A DNA stretch of 64,000 nucleotides from Lacticaseibacillus kribbianus (GCF_020180945.1 NZ_JAIPUL010000001.1:1302001-1366000); one strand, 5' to 3'. Counted from the first letter of the stretch, positions 35,494 through 44,496 are shown. Made by a program: numbers and translations. The notes: generated by a model from the sequence alone, not told the origin.

Positions 35494-35568
35494 GCGCTCA
35501 CCAATTGCTTTCAAGTCATTGGCACCCGCTGCGCCAGTGCTCACCAATCGCATTCAAGTCATTGGCAC
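35494..35568 (+). repeat. Tandem pair of short hairpin repeats
   Basis: Two ~31-base units 43 bases apart share CTCACCAAT, TTCAAGTCATTGGCA. Each can fold through CCAAT/ATTGG. The 35371-35952 gap otherwise contains the terminator, R1 copy 6 and a promoter region; no gene is seen. Confidence 0.55.
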
Positions 35569-35603
35569 TCAAGACGATGGAACCGTGAGGACACCCTCCA
35601 CTC

Positions 35604-35805
35604 TGTAGGGTGGAGGTGCGTGCGGGTCACGACTGGAGGCGGAGGGCCGGGGCGAGCCAGCGTGAAATTGCACTTAGTCGGCGGTTTGTGCCGGCTTAGT
35701 GCAAGGGCGGGTCGCAAGACCGGTTTTTGGGCTTGCGGGAGCCCCACGCGTTCCGCCGCCCCGGCCCGTAGCCGGAAGCCGTGGCCCGCTCGCACCGGAA
35801 CCCGG
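35604..35805 (+). repeat. R1 structured repeat, copy 6
   Basis: The inner hairpin is closed by GCACT/AGTGC, a third variant of that pair, and the second hairpin by CGCAAG/CTTGCG. Outer arms GGTGCG and CGCACC pair. Conserved single-stranded blocks match the other copies. Confidence 0.8.
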
Positions 35806-35952
35806 CCGCCCCCACTCGGGTTTGTTAAATTCTACTAAAACTATTCATTCGCCTAAGCTAACCCTGAACAATTTGATATACTTGTAACATGTGTCACGAC
35901 GCGCACCGCACGCCGTGAGCGAGTCTGTCACGGTTGGGAGGCCACGGGCGCG

Positions 35953-36624
35953 ATGAATCACGAGAATCAGGATCAGGTCGAGGAGGCCAACCAAAGCACA
36001 ACGGCCGCGCGACCGGTTCCGCGCCCGACAGTGTACCGCCGCTGCGGCAAGCGCCTGTGCGACATCGTGCTCGCCACCTGTGGCCTGGTGGTCGCCGCCA
36101 TTCCGATGCTGATCATCGCTGCGCTGGTCAAGCTGACCAGCCCCGGCCCCGTCTTTTTCCGCCAGGAGCGCTTCGGCCAGGACAGCCGGCCGTTCGTGAT
36201 CATCAAGTACCGCACCATGGTTCAAAACGCGCCGGTCAAGGCCAACAAGGACTTCACCAAGGAGGCCATGGCCTCCTTCGTCACCCCGCTCGGGCGGTTT
36301 CTGCGCAAGTCGTCTCTGGACGAGCTGCCCCAGTTTTTCAACGTGCTGAGCGGCAAAATGAGCTTGGTGGGGCCGCGGCCGCTTGCGGCCACCGACCGCG
36401 AGGTGCTCGACCTGCGGCAGGCCAGCGGCGCCGACCGGGTCCGCCCCGGCATCACCGGGCTGGCTCAGATCAACGGGCGCAACGAGATTAGCAATCCGGA
36501 GAAGGCCGCCTACGATGCCGAGTACGCCGCGACCTACTCGATGCGACGCGATCTTTCGATTTTTGCCCAAAGCGTAATCGTGATTGTCGCGCAGCGCGGC
36601 ATCAACAGCAGTGCCTCGCACTAG
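35953..36624 (+). CDS. Bacterial sugar transferase (undecaprenyl-phosphate type)
   Basis: Protein of 223 residues of the polyprenyl-phosphate hexose-1-phosphate transferase family. One membrane segment (about 38-62) precedes the cytoplasmic catalytic domain with KYRTM, the SLDELPQF(F)N motif with the DE pair and GPRP, and PGITGLAQINGRN. Such enzymes start exopolysaccharide or glycan repeat synthesis by loading the first sugar phosphate on undecaprenyl phosphate. No other polysaccharide genes are in the window. A possible -10 TATACT is at 35878-35883. Co-directional with mvaK2, 15 bases apart, which links lipid-carrier use with isoprenoid synthesis. Confidence 0.9.
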   Translation: MNHENQDQVEEANQSTTAARPVPRPTVYRRCGKRLCDIVLATCGLVVAAIPMLIIAALVKLTSPGPVFFRQERFGQDSRPFVIIKYRTMVQNAPVKANKDFTKEAMASFVTPLGRFLRKSSLDELPQFFNVLSGKMSLVGPRPLAATDREVLDLRQASGADRVRPGITGLAQINGRNEISNPEKAAYDAEYAATYSMRRDLSIFAQSVIVIVAQRGINSSASH

Positions 36625-36639
36625 CGAGGTGAGTTAAGA

Positions 36640-37752
36640 GTGAAGGGAACTGATGAAGTGGTAACAGCGCAGGCACCGGGCAAGCTGTTCATTGCCGGGG
36701 AGTACGCGGTGGTGGAGACTGGCTACCCCGCAATCATTGTGGCCTTGGATCAATTCGTCACCGTCACCGTGACGGAGACAACCGACGTCGGGAGCATCGT
36801 CTCCGAGCAGTACCAGGAGAACGCCCTGATGTGGCAGCGCAACGGCGACGAGATGGTCTTCGACAACCGCGACAACCCGTTCCACTACATTCTCAGCGCC
36901 ATCCGCTACACCGAGCAGTACGCCCACGAGCTGGGGCGGCAGCTTACCGTCTACGACCTGCGCGTCGACTCGGAGCTCGACTCCGAGGGCGGCCGCAAGT
37001 ACGGCCTGGGCAGCTCCGCGGCGATTACCGTCGCCACTGTGCGGGCGCTTGACGCCCTGTACCACCTGCAGATGACCAACGACGAGGTGTACAAGCTGTC
37101 CGCCATCGCCCACCTCGCCGTTCAGGGCAACGGGTCGCTCGGCGACATCGCCGCCTCCGTGTACGGCGGCTGGATTGCCTACCGGTCGTTCGACAAAACG
37201 TGGCTGGCGGAGATGCAGCGCACGCACAGCCTCAAGGCGCTTTTGGCCATGACCTGGCCGCAGCTGTCCGTCGAGCTGCTCAAGGCCCCCAAGGACCTCG
37301 CCCTCCTGATTGGCTGGACGGGCTCCCCCGCCTCGACCTCGCGCCTCGTAGACAAAATCGCCGTGTTCAAGGCCAACCAGCAGCCCGCCTACCGCGAGTT
37401 CCTGGCGGCCAGCCGCGCGGTGCTCGAGGACCTGATTGAAGGCTTCCACCAGGGCGCCATCGACCGGATTCAGGCCGGCATCCGCAAGAACCGCCTGCTG
37501 CTGGAGGACCTCAGCCGCCGCTCCGGCGTGGCCATCGAGACCCCGGCGCTGCGCAAGCTCTGCGACATCGCCGAGTCCTTCGGCGCCGCGGCCAAGTCCT
37601 CCGGGGCCGGCGGCGGTGACTGCGGCATCGCGCTGATCGACCGCCGCACCGACTTCACCCCGCTGCTCGCCCAGTGGCAGGCGGCCCAGATCGAACCGCT
37701 TCGGTTCAAGGTCCACGAGATTAAGCTGACCACCGCGTTCGCTTCGGCGTGA
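36640..37752 (+). CDS. mvaK2: Phosphomevalonate kinase
   Basis: GHMP kinase of 370 residues. The N-terminal APGKLFIAGEYAV, the central ATP loop GLGSSAAITVA and the C-terminal SSGAGGGDCG motif identify phosphomevalonate kinase. It makes mevalonate diphosphate. Mevalonate kinase and decarboxylase, often adjacent in Firmicutes, are not here. GTG start with GAGGTGAGTTAAGA upstream. Confidence 0.93.
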   Translation: MKGTDEVVTAQAPGKLFIAGEYAVVETGYPAIIVALDQFVTVTVTETTDVGSIVSEQYQENALMWQRNGDEMVFDNRDNPFHYILSAIRYTEQYAHELGRQLTVYDLRVDSELDSEGGRKYGLGSSAAITVATVRALDALYHLQMTNDEVYKLSAIAHLAVQGNGSLGDIAASVYGGWIAYRSFDKTWLAEMQRTHSLKALLAMTWPQLSVELLKAPKDLALLIGWTGSPASTSRLVDKIAVFKANQQPAYREFLAASRAVLEDLIEGFHQGAIDRIQAGIRKNRLLLEDLSRRSGVAIETPALRKLCDIAESFGAAAKSSGAGGGDCGIALIDRRTDFTPLLAQWQAAQIEPLRFKVHEIKLTTAFASA

Positions 37753-37761
37753 GCGGTGAGC

Positions 37762-37812
37762 AACAGCCCTGCGATTGTACACATTGAATGTGCAATCTCA
37801 GGGCTGTTTTCG
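37762..37812. terminator. Intrinsic terminator of mvaK2
   Basis: AACAGCCCTG and CAGGGCTGTT arms with an inner GATTG/CAATC stem, then TTTT on the plus strand; it could also serve the converging gene. Confidence 0.85.
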
Positions 37813-37830
37813 TGTGTCTCACTGATTTGT

Positions 37831-38052
37831 TTACTCATCCGCCGCGTCGGCCGCGGCCAGTTGTTCCTCCAGCCGCTGGACCCGCGCCTCGGCCTCGTCG
37901 ATTGCAGCCTTGACGTCGGCCAGGGTGTCACCGTTTTGGCTGAAGCCCTTGTACGCCGCCGTCGGGTAGTCGACGTCCACCAGCTGCTGCAGTCGGCGGT
38001 TGGCCTCCCCCAGCTGCTGGATCAAGCGGTCGAGCCGCGCCTCATCTGCCAT
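37831..38052 (-). CDS. Small coiled-coil protein, 73 residues
   Basis: Short acidic protein with two heptad-like helices (about 4-28 and 43-70). It overlaps the upstream gene by 11 bases, so the two are probably made together. No family recognised. Confidence 0.65.
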   Translation of the reverse strand: MADEARLDRLIQQLGEANRRLQQLVDVDYPTAAYKGFSQNGDTLADVKAAIDEAEARVQRLEEQLAAADAADE

Positions 38053-38644
38053 GGTCGCGCCCCCAGGCCACCGCCTCGGGCGCCGGCGGCTGAACCGCCT
38101 TGCCCGCGCGCGCCAGCACCCACTGGTCGTAGTTCCACTCCTCCGTGGCTCGCCAGTTCTCCCGGTAGTCCCACATCGACTCGCGCTCGTACTCGACCAC
38201 TGCGCCGCCCGCGCCGACCGACACCCAGTTGTAGCTGCCGTTCTCGTGCGTGAACTTCACCCACCGAATCGGGATCGGCACCACCGCGCCCTTCGCGTCC
38301 ACGACCTCGCGCCGCAGCTTGTCGGTGCGGATGTACTCAAGGCCCGCGGCGTAATCCGGATCGAGCTCAGTGAAAACGCGCCGAGCGATGGCCTGCGCCT
38401 CCGCCAGGTCTGGCAGCGGCGCGTCCAGCGGCACCGTGAAGCGGTTGAAGCTCAGCAGCCGGTCGTCGTTGCCGTACACCAGCGTCGCGTGCGCGCGAAA
38501 CGGCACGGGCGGCGCCTGCGCCTGGTAGCGCTCCACCCGCACTTTTTCCACATTGCGCGAGCGGTGCTCGGTCGCAACCAGGACGAACTCGTCCGGCAGT
38601 TGCAGGCTCGGTTGACGGACACCCAAAACTTCGATTGCGGTCAT
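38042..38644 (-). CDS. Hypothetical protein, 200 residues
   Basis: Soluble protein rich in Arg, Glu and aromatic residues (WKF, YNWV, WDYRENWRATEEWNYDQW). It has no recognised catalytic motif. Start at 38644 follows GGAGGCGAGATC; the upstream in-frame extension is not supported by a ribosome-binding site. Operon with the small coiled-coil gene. Function unknown. Confidence 0.65.
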   Translation of the reverse strand: MTAIEVLGVRQPSLQLPDEFVLVATEHRSRNVEKVRVERYQAQAPPVPFRAHATLVYGNDDRLLSFNRFTVPLDAPLPDLAEAQAIARRVFTELDPDYAAGLEYIRTDKLRREVVDAKGAVVPIPIRWVKFTHENGSYNWVSVGAGGAVVEYERESMWDYRENWRATEEWNYDQWVLARAGKAVQPPAPEAVAWGRDHGR

Positions 38645-38862
38645 GATCTCGCCTCCATCGGGGTTACGGAAAAGCTGCCGGGCGGGCACGCGGTCGCGCC
38701 CGCCCCTGAAGATGAAGCCAGTATAGCCCGGAATCGGGAGTTCGGCAAACAATACGACTCGGAAGCAATCTCCAACTCGAATCCCAACTACCAAGCAGGA
38801 TATCTGTGAGCGCATGAGTCTGCCCAGCTCATCAGCGTCTTGAACAAGGTTGTCACACCACT

Positions 38863-40197
38863 TCAGTTGGTTGCCGCAAGCAGCCTATCCACGAAGCTCT
38901 GTTCGCTGACGTGCATCAGGCTGACGAAATCATCATAACCGAGCTCGGGCGTCACCACCGGTATCCTCAATCCCAGCTTTGTGACGTCCACGCCCTCACG
39001 ACCGATGACATCCTGCTCGTATGTAGAACCCTGATTCAGCTGCAACACGAGCGCTTCCTGCTGGTCTTGTTCGGGATAGAGGTAGAAGCCCCGTTTCGCA
39101 TCGAATCGAAACATATAGGCCAGCAGCTGAAGATAGTCACGATTGCCAATATTTGCGCACGGCTTATACTTAGTGTCCGCGATTACGCGCGGATGTGCAC
39201 ATCGACTGATGAAGTCGGGATAGATCAACCCAACCTTACTCCCGGACAGCGTTGAAAAGAGCTTCTGCGCGCCGCTCTTACGCTTGTTCATCGGGTGAAA
39301 GAAGGCCCCGTGAATTAATTGGTTGACGTACTCCTCCCAAAGCCAGGCACCGTCAAACAGGATGCCACGCACGTGCTGAGTGCTGCCCCCGAGTGCCTGC
39401 TTCCTGTTCTTCAGAATGAAGAGGCACAGTCGCTGTAGCGCCTGGTATTCGGCATAGTAAGCATGGCGAACGGGTTGCTTCTCATTGACCTCAATCACCT
39501 TCCGCCGACTGGCCGATTGATACCCCGGCGTGGCGTTGATCACGGCCCTCACCTCGGCACTCACCGGCTGCAGAATCATCTCGCCGTAGCGCATCTGCTT
39601 CAGAAGTTCAATCGTGTGCCTTACCAACTCCATCAGCTGATTATCGAACGAGAATTCCCGCTGATTAGACGCAATTTTGCCGATGAAGGGTGTGTTGACT
39701 TGAATGTGGCGGGCAATGTCAATTACCCCCTTTACGGTCAGGTCATTATACTGTCGATTCACGTAGGCCTTGAACAGACCCTTGCGCATGGCCGACTTAA
39801 GATATTGGGGGAACATGAACTGCACGATTTGAAGAAGCTGCCGGTCTCGTCCGACATCGCTGTCCAGCGCCACAACACTCGGAAAATCGAATATCTGAGC
39901 CAAAAGATACTCAAAGAAAAAGTCCTTTGCACCACTCGAGAAGCGCGACGCAATCGTGAGACGTTCTTGCCCATGGCCGAGAAACCCCATCACGTTGCTC
40001 GTCCGGTATTCCGAGTTGACGTGCTGGAGAATCATCTGATCTTCGGTCAATCCATTGGAATGACTGACCACGGGTGGGAAAACCAGAAGACCTTCCCGCT
40101 CCAGCTGTAGTAGCGTCTTGTCAGCAACTGATTTCACAACATTTGGAATGCCGTCCAGCTCTGCCTGTTTATACCGCGTGTTATCCCTGAGCTGCAT
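38863..40197 (-). CDS. mcrC: McrC-like nuclease subunit
   Basis: Protein of 444 residues of the McrC/LlaJI family. After an N-terminal helical domain, the PD-(D/E)XK motif is seen as YPDFI followed by VIADTKYK (about 360-385). In McrBC systems this subunit cuts DNA when the AAA+ GTPase partner meets modified cytosines on both sides. It overlaps mcrB by 17 bases. GC content is clearly below that of the flanking core genes, which suggests acquisition. Start at 40197 follows AAGGAACCAAGCG. Confidence 0.88.
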   Translation of the reverse strand: MQLRDNTRYKQAELDGIPNVVKSVADKTLLQLEREGLLVFPPVVSHSNGLTEDQMILQHVNSEYRTSNVMGFLGHGQERLTIASRFSSGAKDFFFEYLLAQIFDFPSVVALDSDVGRDRQLLQIVQFMFPQYLKSAMRKGLFKAYVNRQYNDLTVKGVIDIARHIQVNTPFIGKIASNQREFSFDNQLMELVRHTIELLKQMRYGEMILQPVSAEVRAVINATPGYQSASRRKVIEVNEKQPVRHAYYAEYQALQRLCLFILKNRKQALGGSTQHVRGILFDGAWLWEEYVNQLIHGAFFHPMNKRKSGAQKLFSTLSGSKVGLIYPDFISRCAHPRVIADTKYKPCANIGNRDYLQLLAYMFRFDAKRGFYLYPEQDQQEALVLQLNQGSTYEQDVIGREGVDVTKLGLRIPVVTPELGYDDFVSLMHVSEQSFVDRLLAATN

Positions 40198-42034
40198 CGC
40201 TTGGTTCCTTGGTTGGATTGTCCGCCGGTGAGGCATTGTACGCCTTACGGAATGTCCCCATAATCTCATCCTCGTCGTACATGCCTCGCACATAATCGCG
40301 AAGCAAGGGTGCGAGATAGTCGGTCCATAGCTGAGCAAACGAGACTTCCTGCAACTTCAAGAAATACGAGGCCCCAACGTGATAGTTGTCGTTCAACTCA
40401 TCGACGTCAGAGATTGCCTGATTGAGTGCCGTCATTCGTGAGACTGCCTTCATCTTCAGCTCTTCGCCGAGGCAATCCAGCATCTCCAGACGATCATCCG
40501 CCTTAATTTCGATGAAGCGAAAACGCCGTCGCATTGCAAAGTCGAACGTATCAACCGACCGGTCAATGTCGTTCATCGTCCCAATAATAAACACATTCTC
40601 CGGGATCGAGAACTTCTCGCTTGGGTTTTCATGAAGATTGGCGTACTGCGTCGACACCTCTCCAGCTGGGCCACGGTACTCGGGATCAATTGAAAAGAAT
40701 AACTCGCCAAAAATCTTAGAAATCTCACCACGGTTGATTTCGTCAATGATAAAGACATAGGGTTTCATCGACTCGGGTTCAACGACGGTGCTGGCAACAT
40801 TCGTCATTTTCGCCCTGATGTCTGCGTAGAGTGCAAGATCGTAGGAGAAATTCTGAGTCGCGTTGGTCTTGTTGAAGAGATGAACGACTTCTTTGACCTG
40901 TGTGAAGGTCTGATCCGACTCCAGCATCGTTCGCAACTCATTAATGTTCAGTTTCAGCTTGTTGGACACCTGGTTCTCCGGAATCGAGATGTTGATATGC
41001 TTCTCATCAAAGCCGGAGATGACGAATTTTGTTCCTTTCAACGTCTGAAGTTGATCAACACCCAACTCGACATTTTCAAAATAGGTGTCAATCATCTCTT
41101 GAGTCGTGACTTCCCTGGAAATGGTCTCCGGAGATTTGCGAGAGTTGTCTAGATTGCGCTGTGCACGAGCAACAAAGCGCTTAAATACCCCGTCCTGCAG
41201 CTCGAACGACATGGCGCCATCCTCGCTTGTTGTCGGACGCAAGCCTTCAACGAAATCCGAATAATCATAACTCGGGTGGAATTGGACGAACTCCACCTGC
41301 TGCTTTTGCTGATCCGTGAGCTGAGTGTAGTCATCGAATTCGCCGTGGCTAATAATGTCGGTAGCAATCTCTCTAGCCAGATACGACTTCCCGGTTCCGG
41401 GAGCACCGCGAAAGATGATGTTCTTCGCCTGAAGCAACGACTCCGAATACGGGTTGTTATACGTCACGCCCTGCTTTTGTTCAGCGTCATCGTTGAATTC
41501 CTGCGCACCTGGCAGTCCTTGGTCCCTCTTTTCCTTTTCTGTGTAGGTGAGAACAAAGCTATCGCCTTGATGCCCAAATCGCTTCAAGCATTCCGAGACG
41601 AATACAACGGTAGAAAAGATGTTCCAGCAATAGAAAACCATTTGCTTGTCAACGTCATATCGATAGACAACCGACTCAATCGAGTTACGATACTGCTTAA
41701 ATGCTTCAACACTCTCAAAAATCCCGCGGATAACATCTGACTCTGGTCGGTACTGACACACAGGAAAGTTGAGCCGTTCTTCAGTCGACAGACCGAGCAA
41801 CTGCTCCTCAAAAACCTGACATGCCAGACGAGGAAGCGTCTGATTCGTGCTACGCCACTCGCCTTTGGCATAGCGGCGATATTCAATCTCACCCTCATTA
41901 GGCTTGTAGTACACGTCCAACGGTTTATAGTTGTCACCCAGCGATAGGTTTGCCATCGTGAAGCGTGAGTCCGTCGACACGGTTTTCTCTGCGGTAATCG
42001 TTAGGGTAAAGTTCTTTTGCGAAAGCTCTGACAT
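40181..42034 (-). CDS. mcrB: McrB-like AAA+ GTPase subunit
   Basis: Protein of 617 residues. The N-terminal 200 residues have no recognised DNA-binding fold and would decide target specificity. The AAA+ part has Walker A GAPGTGKS (210-217), Walker B FIIDEINRGE and the McrB signature GTMNDIDRSVDTFDFAMRRRF. It is the motor of a modification-dependent restriction system with McrC. ATG at 42034 is preferred because GGGAG lies nine bases upstream; a start at 42055 is possible. Lower GC than neighbours. Confidence 0.9.
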   Translation of the reverse strand: MSELSQKNFTLTITAEKTVSTDSRFTMANLSLGDNYKPLDVYYKPNEGEIEYRRYAKGEWRSTNQTLPRLACQVFEEQLLGLSTEERLNFPVCQYRPESDVIRGIFESVEAFKQYRNSIESVVYRYDVDKQMVFYCWNIFSTVVFVSECLKRFGHQGDSFVLTYTEKEKRDQGLPGAQEFNDDAEQKQGVTYNNPYSESLLQAKNIIFRGAPGTGKSYLAREIATDIISHGEFDDYTQLTDQQKQQVEFVQFHPSYDYSDFVEGLRPTTSEDGAMSFELQDGVFKRFVARAQRNLDNSRKSPETISREVTTQEMIDTYFENVELGVDQLQTLKGTKFVISGFDEKHINISIPENQVSNKLKLNINELRTMLESDQTFTQVKEVVHLFNKTNATQNFSYDLALYADIRAKMTNVASTVVEPESMKPYVFIIDEINRGEISKIFGELFFSIDPEYRGPAGEVSTQYANLHENPSEKFSIPENVFIIGTMNDIDRSVDTFDFAMRRRFRFIEIKADDRLEMLDCLGEELKMKAVSRMTALNQAISDVDELNDNYHVGASYFLKLQEVSFAQLWTDYLAPLLRDYVRGMYDEDEIMGTFRKAYNASPADNPTKEPSDAAQG

Positions 42035-42230
42035 CTGGATTAACTCCCTCAACATAAGTATTCAGCAAAGCAACGGATTCACGTCCCGGGCATTCGTGCT
42101 GCCCCCGATAGCTGTAGGCTGTTCACACCCTATTATGCCGTTTATTCCGTAACTGCGAAAGACGTGTCACACGATTGGCCGTGAAAGAGTACCCAATGAA
42201 ATACATCACAGGTCCGCTAAATCAGACAGA

Positions 42231-42264
42231 CAAAAAGAGAACCCCAGTTAGTCAGAGTTCTCTA
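42231..42264 (-). terminator. Intrinsic terminator of the ABC transporter operon
   Basis: AGAGAAC and GTTCTCT arms followed on the minus strand by TTTTTG. Confidence 0.75.
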
Positions 42265-42286
42265 AACGAGGACCAAAGCAGTATCG

Positions 42287-43069
42287 CTATTTCCCCAAGT
42301 ACATCCGCGCGTACACCCGGTACGCGGCGACCCCGCACACGACGATTCCGCCGATCAGCCAGGCCAGCGCAATCCAGATTGTGTTGCCGCCGACGCTGAC
42401 GCCCGAATCGAGTAGCCCGCGCGCCACATTCACAATCGGCGTCATCGGCTGGTTGTCGGCGAAGACCTGCACCGCCTTGGCCATGCCGCGCGTCGGCATC
42501 AAAGCCGAGCTGACGAACAGCAGCATCAGCAGCACATAGGAGAAGCCGCCGGCCGAGGCGTAGTTGTCGGCCTTTAGCGAGAACGGAATCGCCAAGAGCG
42601 TGATGGCTAGGCCGAACAGCAGCGACAGGCCGAAGAAAGCCAGGAAGGCTCCGAAGGACGCGTGGACGCGGTAGCCCACCGCGATGCCGACCACCATCAC
42701 CACGACCTCGGCCAGCACCATGAAGATCACGGACGCCAGCACGTGGGAGCCGAGGATCACCCAGCGGTGGATCGGCAGCGAGTGCAGGCGACTGAGAAAG
42801 CCCGAGGTGCGGTCGTTGTTAATGCGCAGCGACGTGTAGGCCGACCCCATCGCCATGGTTAATAGAAGAAAGCCGGGCAGCGCATAGCGCAGATAGGCGC
42901 CGGCCCCGCCGGCGGTGCCGGCGATGGCGATGTTGCCGCCGAGCACGAAGACGAAGAACAGCAGCATGAACACCGGCATGGCGATCACGGTGATCAGCGT
43001 GTCCGCGTTGGTCAGGTTCTGCCGCACGATCCGCGCGGTCAAGACGTTCAATTGCTTAATGACTTGCAT
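42287..43069 (-). CDS. ABC-2 type transporter permease
   Basis: Protein of 260 residues with six membrane segments and the ABC2_membrane pattern, including SRLHSLPIHRWVILG in the cytoplasmic coupling region. It forms an exporter with the ATPase encoded 3 bases upstream. This DrrB-like class often exports antibiotics or lipids. Substrate unknown. Confidence 0.9.
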   Translation of the reverse strand: MQVIKQLNVLTARIVRQNLTNADTLITVIAMPVFMLLFFVFVLGGNIAIAGTAGGAGAYLRYALPGFLLLTMAMGSAYTSLRINNDRTSGFLSRLHSLPIHRWVILGSHVLASVIFMVLAEVVVMVVGIAVGYRVHASFGAFLAFFGLSLLFGLAITLLAIPFSLKADNYASAGGFSYVLLMLLFVSSALMPTRGMAKAVQVFADNQPMTPIVNVARGLLDSGVSVGGNTIWIALAWLIGGIVVCGVAAYRVYARMYLGK

Positions 43070-43072
43070 GAT

Positions 43073-43972
43073 TCACTCCATGCCGTTGACGGCCAAAAAC
43101 ACGGATTCGAGGTCGGCCTCGTCGCGGTTGTAGTGCGCGACGGTGATGCCATCCACAGTCAACACCTCAAGCCCCCGCGCGGCGTTCGCCTCATCCAGCG
43201 AAAGCGCGTCGGCCTTGTCGGCAAACGCGACCCCGCCGGCGGTCAGCGCCTGGCGGGCGCGGGCGCCCTGCCCGTCGGCCGCCTGCAGCGTGTAGGTCGT
43301 GGTGAGCCGCCGCTTGATCTCCGCCGGCGTGCCGTTTTTCACAATCACGCCGTCCTTGATGAACGCGATGTGGTCGGACAGCGCGTCCGCCTCGTCCAGG
43401 TACTGCGTGGTCAGAAACACCGTGGTGCCGGCGTCTCGGATCTCGCGAATCAGCTGCCACAGCGCCAGGCGGTTCTTCGGGTCGACGCCGGTGGTCGGCT
43501 CGTCGAGGAAAATCAGCTTGGGCTTGCCCAGAAGCGACATCGCCAAGTCCAGCCGGCGCTTCATGCCGCCCGAGTACGTCTTGACCTTGCGCGCCAGAAA
43601 GGAGCCGAGGTCCAGGCGCGCCGTGACGTCCGCGATGGTCGCCGCGGCATTGGGAATGCCCCGCAGCTGCGCGATCAGGCGCAGGTTGTCGCTGCCCGTG
43701 AACTCCTCGTCGAACGTCGTCTCCTGCGCGTTCAGGCTGATCAACTCGCGCACCTTGTTGCCGTCGCGCACCGGGTCCAGGCCGAGGACCCGAACCTCGC
43801 CGCCGTCCGCCTTGGACAGCGTCGCGAGGATGTTGATCAGCGTGCTTTTGCCCGCGCCGTTCTCCCCCAGCAGCGTGAAGATTTCACCCTGTGCGACGGT
43901 CAGGTCGATGCCCTTGAGCACCGCCAGCTTGCCGAAATTTTTCTTAACGCCATGCACTTCAATCGCGTTCAT
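43073..43972 (-). CDS. ABC transporter ATP-binding protein
   Basis: Protein of 299 residues, DrrA-like. Walker A GENGAGKST, signature YSGGMKRRLDLAM, Walker B LIFLDEPTTGVD and an H-loop region (TTQYLDEAD) are intact. A C-terminal DUF4162-like part follows. It overlaps the DUF1048 gene by 14 bases. Confidence 0.93.
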   Translation of the reverse strand: MNAIEVHGVKKNFGKLAVLKGIDLTVAQGEIFTLLGENGAGKSTLINILATLSKADGGEVRVLGLDPVRDGNKVRELISLNAQETTFDEEFTGSDNLRLIAQLRGIPNAAATIADVTARLDLGSFLARKVKTYSGGMKRRLDLAMSLLGKPKLIFLDEPTTGVDPKNRLALWQLIREIRDAGTTVFLTTQYLDEADALSDHIAFIKDGVIVKNGTPAEIKRRLTTTYTLQAADGQGARARQALTAGGVAFADKADALSLDEANAARGLEVLTVDGITVAHYNRDEADLESVFLAVNGME

Positions 43973-44315
43973 GTTGCTCTGCCTCCTTCACGGCCGCGCG
44001 CAGCCGGTTCTGGTACTTAATCAGCCACAGCTCGTCGGGGTACTGGGCCATGATGTTGTCGGCGAACGCGACCGGGTCGCCGCCCACCAGCTGCGCGACC
44101 GGCACCTGCTCCGCCGCGCTTTCCTGAAACATTCGCAGCATCTCCTCCAGGGGCACGATGATTCCCCCGCTGCGGGCAAAATTCCACAGGTAGGCCTGCA
44201 GCGCCAGCAGCGTCTCGGCGTACGCCGGCGGCAGCGCCTTGACGTCCCTCAGGAACTGCCGGTACCGCTTCTTGTCCTTCACCATCTGGTTCACACCATT
44301 AAACACGTTGCTCAT
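43959..44315 (-). CDS. DUF1048 family protein
   Basis: Protein of 118 residues fitting the DUF1048 family (helical bundle, MVKDKKRYRQF and LPPAYAETL regions). These genes usually sit between a PadR-type repressor and a DrrAB-like exporter. The exporter is here but no PadR gene precedes it. First gene of the operon, with a consensus promoter. Confidence 0.82.
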   Translation of the reverse strand: MSNVFNGVNQMVKDKKRYRQFLRDVKALPPAYAETLLALQAYLWNFARSGGIIVPLEEMLRMFQESAAEQVPVAQLVGGDPVAFADNIMAQYPDELWLIKYQNRLRAAVKEAEQHERD

Positions 44316-44418
44316 GTGATCGCTCCTTCGCGCGGGCCGGCACGGCCGGCTCCGCCATCTCTTCTCTGTTTTGCGTTCCTCATTCTGTGCGGTCTGCTTA
44401 GCTATTCGTCAACGCTAA

Positions 44419-44457
44419 GTACCGGTACATAATAACGCCGAGTAGTTTGGCTGTCAA
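44419..44457 (-). promoter_or_regulatory. Promoter and palindromic operator of the DUF1048-ABC operon
   Basis: TTGACA (44452-44457) and TATTAT (44429-44434) with 17-base spacing. The perfect palindrome GTACCGGTAC (44419-44428) touches the -10 and would cover the start point. A further inverted repeat CTTAGC/GCTAAG is at 44397-44419. This looks like a repressed promoter. Confidence 0.7.
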
Positions 44458-44496
44458 CAGACGGCCGAAAGTTTTTTCGGGGCCGAGGCGACGCAA

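Noticed and set aside
36634-37782. Minus-strand frame of 382 codons opposite mvaK2
   Set aside because: The plus strand encodes an unmistakable GHMP kinase. The antisense product has no motif and low-complexity composition.
38042-38815. Longer start for the 200-residue hypothetical protein
   Set aside because: The extra 57 codons lack a ribosome-binding site and run into lower-GC intergenic DNA; GGAGGCGAGATC supports 38644.
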